Source: Warburgia ugandensis (lineage: Eukaryota; Streptophyta; Magnoliopsida; Canellales; Canellaceae). Taken from it: a DNA stretch of 64,000 nt. A program made the translations under genes and the position numbers. How positions within the stretch are numbered: position 1 is the stretch's first letter; each line of letters begins with the position of its first letter. Under the pieces are notes generated by a model that ran no database searches, was not told where the DNA came from, and worked only from the letters and a program-made list of their open reading frames with translations. Positions 58,501 to 64,000 of the stretch are shown here, in pieces. Location of the stretch: assembly GCA_035236585.1 (NCBI GenBank), contig CP141127.1:51830001-51894000 (forward strand), in the 5' to 3' direction.

Positions 58501-61500
58501 CACTGTTTGTAGCATGGGGAAGTAATGTAACTTTCCCAATTTTAAGGTCCTATTTGGAAGATTGGATTAAATAAGAGGATGAATTATTTATAAAGATTGA
58601 ATTAAAAATTTCCTTATGGAATCCAACGGGTCAAAGAACACTGTAAACAGAGTTCGTATAAAAAATTTATGCCCATTCGATATTAAAGGTCATTTTTGAA
58701 ATTAAAAGATTCAAAAAAAACAAAAAAGGGAGTCGCAATGTAGGAAGCATTTTGATGATGACACCCTCCCTCCATCTCACGTCTCCCCCAAGAAAGAACG
58801 TAGGCTATCATGCTACCCACCTCTAGTCACAGTTTGTTACGTTGAAAATCAATGTAACTGCCTAAATTATAAAGTCCTATTTCCATGAATTGGATTGAAC
58901 AAGAAGATAAATGTCTTATAAATTTTAATTTTAGAAGATAGAATTTGTTGATAATATTCACATAATTAGATTCTATTCAAAAATTGGAGTCCAGTGTCAC
59001 AAAGAACACTGAAAATGGAGTTCAGATGAAAAAGTTATGAACATTTGAATATGAAGGGCATTTTTGAAATTAAAATAAAAATGGGTTGAAAACGCATGGG
59101 GCCGTTTGATTATGAAGGGCACTTTTAAAGATGATGGGAATTTAAGTAATTAAAAGATTAAACAAAGGATTCAAAATGCATGGGCCATTTTCATAACAAC
59201 ACCCTCCCTTTGTCTCTGCATCTTCAGGACATCTCCACCCCAATGCGCAGGGAAAGGCGATAGGCAGTCGCGATGCCCACCTCCTGCCACTGTTTGCAGC
59301 ATGGGGAAGTAATGTTTCTTCCTCAATTTTATGGTCCTATTTGGAAGATTGGATTAAATAGGAGGATGAATGGTTCATAAAGATTGAATTAAGAATTTGC
59401 TAACGGAATCCAACAGCTCAAAGAACACTGAAAACAGAGTTCGTATAAAAAATTTATAAGCATTTTATGTTGAAGGTCATTTTGGAAATCAAAAGATTCA
59501 AAGAAAAATAAAAGGAGTCAAAATGTAGGGAGCATTTTGATGATGACACCCTCCCTCCATCTCACGCCTCCCCACAAGAAAGAAGGTAGGCTATGATGCT
59601 ACCCACCTCCAGTCACAGTTTGTTACGTTGAGAATCAATGTAACTGCCTAAATTATAAAGTCCTATTTGCAACATTGGATTGAACAAGAAGATGAATGTC
59701 GTATAAATTTTAATTTTTGAAGATAGAATTTGTTGATAATATTCACATAATTAGATTCTATTCAAAAAATGGAGTCCAATGTCACAAAGAACACTGAAAA
59801 TGGAGTTCGGATGAAAAAGTTAAGAACATTTGAATATGAAGGGCATTTTTGAAATTAAAATAAAAATGGGTTCAAAACGCATGGGGCCGTTTGATTATGA
59901 AGGGCACTTTTAAAGATGATGGGAATTTAAATTATTAAAAGATTAAACAAAGGATTCAAAATGCATGGGGCCATTTTGGTAACAACACCCTCCCTTTGTC
60001 ACTGTTTGCAGCGTGGGGAAAGATGACAGGCGGTCGCGATGCCCAGCTCTTGTCACTGTTTGCAGCTTGGGGAAGTAATGTAACTTACCCAATTTTAAGG
60101 TCCTATTTGGAATATTGGATTAAATAAGAGGATGAATGTTTTATAAAGATTGAATTAAAAATTTGCTTATGGAATCCAACGGCTCAAAGAACACTGTAAA
60201 CAGAGTTCGTATAAAAAATTTATGACCATTCGATATTGAAGGTCATTTTTGAAATTAAAAGATTCAAAAAAAACAAAAAAGGGAGTCACAATGTAGGAAG
60301 CATTTTGATGATGACACCCTCCCTCCATCTCACATCTCCCCCAAGAAAGATCGTAGGCTATCATGCTACCCACCTCCAGTCATAGTTTGTTATGTTGAGA
60401 AATAATGTAGAATCTAAATTAAAAAGTCCTATTTGGAACACTGGATTGAACAAGAAGATGAATGTCGTACAAATTTTAAGATAGAATTTGTTGATAATAT
60501 TCACATAATTAGAGTCTATTAAAAAAAATGGAGTCCAATGTCACAAAGAACACTGAAAATTGAGTTCGGATGAAAAAGTTATGAACATTTGAATATGAAC
60601 GGCATTTTAGAAATAAAAAGTAAAATGGTTTTAAAACGCATGGGGCCATTTGATTATGTAGGGCACTTTTAAAGATGATGGGAATTTAAGTAATTAAAAC
60701 ATAAAACAAAGGATTCAAAATGCATGGGGCCATTTTGGTAACAACACTCTCCCTTTGTCTCTGCATCTGCACCACATCTACACCCTAATGCGCAAGGAAA
60801 GATGGCAGGCGGTCGCGATGCCCACCTCTTGTCACTGTTTGCAGCGTGGGGAAGTAATGTAACTTCCCAAAATTTTATGGTCCTATTTGGAAGATTGGAT
60901 TAAATAAGAGGATGAGTGTTCTATAAAGATTGAATTAAAAATTTGCTTATGGAATCCAACGGCTCAAAGAACACTGTAAACAGAGTTCGTATAAAAAATT
61001 TATGCCCATTCGATATTGAAGGTCATTTTCGAAATTAAAAGATTCAAAAAAAACAAAAAAGGGAGTCACAATGTGGGAAGCATTTTGATGATGACACCCT
61101 CCCTCCATCTCACGTCTCCCCCAAGAAAGAACGTAGGCTATCATGCTACCCACCTCCAGTCACAGTTTGTTACGTTGAGAAATAATGTAGAATCTAAATT
61201 AAAAAGTCCTATTTGGAACACTGGATTGAACAGGAAGATGAATGTCGTACAAATTTTAAGATAGAATTTGTTGATAATATTCACATAATTAGAGCCTATT
61301 CAAAAAAATGGAGTCCAATGTCACAAACAACACTGAAAATTGAGTTCGGATGAAAAAGTTATGAACATTCGAATATGAACGGCATTTTAGAAATAAAAAG
61401 TAAAATGGTTTTAAAACGCATGGGGCCATTTGATTATGTAGGGCACTTTTAAAGATGATGGGAATTTAAGTAATTAAAACATAAAACAAAGGATTCAAAA

Positions 61501-64000
61501 TGCATGGGGCCATTTTGGTAACAACACCCTCCCTTTGTCTCTGCATCTGCACCACATCTACACCCTAATGCGCAAGGAAAGATGACAGGCGGTCGCGATG
61601 CCCACCTCTTGTCACTGTTTGCAGCGTGGGGAAGTAATGTAACTTCCCCAATTTTAAGGTCCTATTTGGAATATTGGATTAAATAAGAGGATGAGTGTTC
61701 TATAAAGATTGAATTAAAAATTTGCTTATGGAATCCAACGGCTCAAATAACACGGTAAACAGAGTTCGTATAACAAATTTATGAGCATTTGATATTGAAG
61801 GTCATTTTTGAAATCAAAAGATTCAAAAAAAAAAAAAAGGAAGTCGCAATGTAGGAGGCATTTTGATGATGACACCCTCGCTTCATCTCACGTCTCCCCC
61901 AAGAAAGAAGGTAGGCTATCAGGCTACCCACCTCCAGTCACAGTTTGTTACGTTGAAAATCAATGTAACAGCCTAAATTATAAAGTCCTATTTCCATGAA
62001 TTGGATTGAACAAGAAGATGAATGTCTTATAAATTTTAATTTTAGAAGATAGAATTTGTTGATAATATTCACATAATAGGATTCTATTCAAAAAATGGAG
62101 TCCAGTGTCACAAAGAACACAGAAAATGGAGTTCGGATGAAAAAGTTATGAACATTTGAATATGAGGGGCATTTTTGAAATTAAAACAAAAATGGGTTCA
62201 AAACGCAAGGGGCCGTTTGATTATGAAGGGCACTTTTAAAGATGAAGGGAATTTATGCAATTAAAAGATTAAAAAAGGATTCAAAATGCATGGGGCCATT
62301 TTCATAACAACACCCTCCCTTTGTCTCTGCATCTGCAGGACATCTGCACCCCAATGCGCAGGGAAAGGAGATAGGCAGTCGCGATGCCCACCTCTTGCCA
62401 CTGTTTGCAGCATGGGGAGGTAATGTTACTCCCCCAATTTTACGGTCTTATTTGGAAGATTGGATTAAATAGGAGGATGAATGGTTCATAATGATTGAAT
62501 TAAGAATTTGCAAATGGAATCCAACGGCTCAAAGAACACTGAAAACAGAGTTCGTATAAAAAATTTATAAGCATTTTATGTTGAAGGTGATTTTGGAAAT
62601 CAAAAGATTCAAAGAAAAATAAAAGGTGTCAAAATGTAGGGAGCATTTTGATGATGACACCCTCCCTCCATCTCACGTCTCCCCCCAAGAAAGAAGGTAG
62701 GCTATGATGCTACCCACCTCCAATCACAGTTTGTTACGTTGAGAATCTATGTAACTGCCTAAATTATAAAGTCCTATTTGCAACATTGGATTGAACAAGA
62801 AGATGAATGTCGTATAAATTTTAATTTTAGAAGATAGAATTTGTTGATAATATTCACATAATTAGATTCTATTCAAAAAATGGATTCAAAATGTCACAAA
62901 GAACACTGAAAATGGAGTTCGGATGAAAAAGTTATGAACATCTGAATATGAAGGGCATTTTTGAAATAAAAAGTAAAATGGTTTTAAAACGCATGGCGCT
63001 ATTTGATTATGAAGGGCACTTTTAAAGATGATGGGAATTTAGGCAATTAAAAGATAAAACAAAGGATTCAAAATGCATGGGGCCATTTTGATAACAGTAC
63101 CCTCCCTTTGTCTCTAAATCTACACCACATCTGCACCCCAATGCGCAACGAAAGCTGATAGGCAGTCACGATGCCCACCTCTTGTCACTATTTGTAGCGT
63201 GGGGAAGTAATGTAACTTGCCCAATTTTCAGGTCCTATTTGGAAGATTAGATTAAATAAGAGGATGAATGTTTTATAAAGATTGAATTAAAAATTTGCTA
63301 ATGGAATCCAATGGTTCAAATAACACTGTAAACAGAGTTCGTATAAGAAATTTATGAGCATTTGATATTGAAGGTCATTTTTGAAATCAAAAGATTCAAA
63401 AAAAAAAAAAGGAAGTCGCAATGTAGGAAGCATTTTGATGATGACACCCTCGCTTCATCTCACGTCTCCCCCAAGAAAGAAGGTAGGCTATCATGCTACC
63501 CACCTCCAGTCACAGTTTGTTACATTGAAAATCAATGTAACTGCCTAAATTATAAAGTCCTATTTCCATGAATTGGATTGAACAAGAAGATGAATGTCTT
63601 ATAAATTTTAATTTTAGAAGATATAATTTGTTGATAATATTCACATAATTAGATTCTATTCAAAAAATGGAGTCCAGTGTCACAAAGAACACTGAAAATG
63701 GAGTTCGGATGAAAAAGTTATGAACATTTGAATATGAAGGGCATTTTTGAAATTAAAACAAAAATGGGTTCAAAATGCATGGGGCCGTTTGATTATGAAG
63801 GGCACATTTAAAGATGAAGGGAATTTATGCAATTAAAAGATAAAAAAAAGGATTCAAAATGCATGGGGCCATTTTCATAACAACACCCTCCCTTTGTCTC
63901 TGCATCAGCAAGACATCTGCACCCCAATGCGCAGGGAAAGGCGATAGGCAGTCGCGATGCCCACCTCTTGCCACTGTTTGCAGCATGGGGAAGTAATGTT
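55590..64000 (+). repeat. Satellite block with ~3.1-kb higher-order period (four dimers)
   Basis: Variant marks repeat every fourth dimer. AAGTCGCAATG (or GAGTCGCAATG) occurs at about 55592, 58732 and 61842. AAAGAAAAATAAAAGG occurs at about 56363, 59505 and 62610. The CTATTTCCATGAATTGG variant occurs near 55740, 58880 and 61990. Steps are about 3105-3145 bp. The pattern is not perfect: the variant also occurs near 56530 and 63560. Confidence 0.65.
59995..60025 (+). repeat. Template-switch-like scar in a satellite unit
   Basis: After CTCCCTTTGTC the expected TCTGCATCTGCACC segment is replaced by ACTGTTTGCAGCGTGGGGA, a stretch that belongs ~60 bp further on and occurs there again. TTGTCACTGTTTGCAGC is thus present twice within one unit. 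Confidence 0.75.

Larger units (their letters stand above)
41209..64000 (+). repeat. Satellite array, right part (~780-bp A+B dimer, about 29 units)
   Basis: It is head-to-tail throughout. A-monomer anchors (GGAATCCAAC or variant) lie near 41678, 42470, 43164, 43929, 44631, 45386, 46169, 46949, 47729, 48510, 49289, 50069, 50850, 51630, 52405, 53195, 53985, 54695, 55473, 56265, 57050, 57835, 58615, 59405, 60170, 60950, 61735, 62515 and 63300. Spacing is mostly 775-792 bp, with shorter units of ~695-710 bp at 42470-43164, 43929-44631 and 53985-54695. Each unit has a poly-A tract after AAAGATTC, up to ~23 A around 57149. Short open frames recurring every ~780 bp on both strands are by-products of the repeat. 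The array runs off the window's right end. Confidence 0.93.

Overview
This window is repeat-dominated nuclear DNA of a plant. The sequence shows long-terminal-repeat (LTR) retrotransposons of the Ty3/gypsy chromovirus type, with primer-binding sites matching plant initiator-tRNA-Met, and a long array of a ~780-bp satellite. I see no host protein gene, tRNA, rRNA, CRISPR array or prokaryotic feature. The setting looks like (peri)centromeric or other constitutive heterochromatin; the species cannot be named from the sequence.

Layout. (1) 1-12226 holds two copies of a gene-less LTR element, called family B here, facing each other tail to tail. The plus-strand copy (367-4772) and the minus-strand copy (4775-12226) form a giant imperfect inverted repeat. 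A fragment of a family A LTR lies at 1-366. (2) 12227-17152 is the left part of the satellite array. (3) 17153-41208 is one nested insertion block inside the satellite, flanked by the target-site duplication GAATG. It is a rearranged minus-strand family B element. Inserted into it are a complete 9.9-kb family A gypsy element (18041-27951, duplication GGTAC) and a 4.4-kb solo LTR of a third family C (34015-38420, duplication GGACC/GGAGC). An extra complete family B LTR lies at its right end (38515-41203). (4) 41209-64000 is the rest of the satellite array, about 29 dimeric units.

Family A is the only element with coding capacity: gag with zinc knuckles, protease, reverse transcriptase, RNase H, DD35E integrase and chromodomain. 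It is dead, with six in-frame stops and two compensating 1-bp frameshifts in gag. Family B shares its LTR ends, primer-binding site, polypurine tract and about half of its LTR with family A but has a ~3.5-kb internal region without genes. It is best read as a LARD-like non-autonomous partner that family A-type proteins could have mobilised (inference).

The most interesting observation is that the satellite appears to be built from LTR sequence. Both monomers of the 780-bp dimer carry a core that aligns, about 78% identical over 107 bp without gaps in one hand alignment, to the U3 region of family B LTRs just upstream of their TATA box. A diverged version occurs at the same LTR position in family A. 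The array also shows a recently homogenised block, a 3.1-kb higher-order period, and mosaic exchange between units 7.8 kb apart.
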